From Acanthamoeba sp. SK_2022b (lineage: Eukaryota; Discosea; Longamoebia; Acanthamoebidae), in assembly GCA_027943245.1 (NCBI GenBank), contig JANDJZ010000607.1:1-18819 (forward strand): a DNA stretch of 18,819 nt, written 5' to 3'. Made by a program: the position numbers and the translations under genes. This document shows, in pieces, positions 18,773 through 18,819 of the stretch (position 1 is the first letter of the stretch; every line of letters starts with the position of its first letter). The notes beneath the pieces were generated by a model, which did not search any database, was not told the DNA's origin, and worked only from the letters and a program-made list of their open reading frames with translations.

Positions 18773-18819
18773 GGTTAGGGTTAGGGTTAGGGTTAGGGTT
18801 AGGGTTAGGGTTAGGGTTA
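18408..18819 (+). repeat. Terminal telomere array (TTAGGG)n
   Basis: About 68 TTAGGG units, G-rich on the plus strand towards the right edge, as expected for a true right chromosome end. Two single-base variants occur close together: TTAGGGG near 18726-18731 and GGGTTTAGGG near 18746-18755. All other units look perfect. TTAGGG is the telomere unit of animals, fungi and many amoebae. Confidence 0.98.

Noticed and set aside
1..18819. tRNA, rRNA or other structured RNA genes
   Set aside because: No tRNA A/B boxes with cloverleaf pairing or rRNA-like stretches were noticed. A covariance-model scan would be needed to exclude small RNAs.

Overview
The window is the right-hand end of a eukaryotic chromosome. 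It finishes in about 412 bp of (TTAGGG)n running 5'->3' towards the edge, as at a true chromosome end. Genes on the left are GC-rich, split by many short GT-AG introns (often with GTACG donors), and include a CH-IQ-DH-PH Rho exchange factor. Together with the TTAGGG telomere this suggests a free-living amoebozoan such as Acanthamoeba; that identification is inference.

Layout. (1) 1-663: upstream sequence with no gene I can support. (2) 664-6265, + strand: a 19-exon Rho guanine-nucleotide exchange factor whose exon phases all join, 1209 aa. (3) 6289-8318, + strand: a GT4-type glycosyltransferase with an N-terminal membrane anchor. It can be joined into 434 aa only by accepting two very short introns (37 and 29 nt), so it may be starting to decay. 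(4) 8319-13650: a graveyard. It holds a hAT-transposase relic split by a G-rich minisatellite, a degraded minus-strand region of unknown family that may once have encoded a secreted protein, and an intronless PP2C phosphatase pseudogene with three frame changes and a stop. (5) 13839-18407: a CpG-poor subtelomeric block with a divergent gene pair. On the minus strand is a seven-exon, 600-aa tyrosine recombinase with a C-terminal chromodomain; on the plus strand is an 88-aa basic, proline-rich protein. They share a roughly 460-bp promoter with two TATA boxes, three 27-bp CCAAT-bearing repeats and a 61-bp direct repeat. (6) 18408-18819: telomere.

The strongest candidate for something undescribed is block 5. 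Its recombinase joins a Crypton-like tyrosine-recombinase fold to a chromodomain placed as in chromovirus integrases. The block lies between an interstitial TAGGGTTAGGG (13839-13849) and the identical start of the terminal telomere (18408). This fits, but does not prove, a mobile element targeted to telomeric or heterochromatic DNA. No reverse transcriptase is visible, so it is not a DIRS-type retroelement as far as this window shows. All exon models are hand-derived from splice signals and phase, without RNA evidence.
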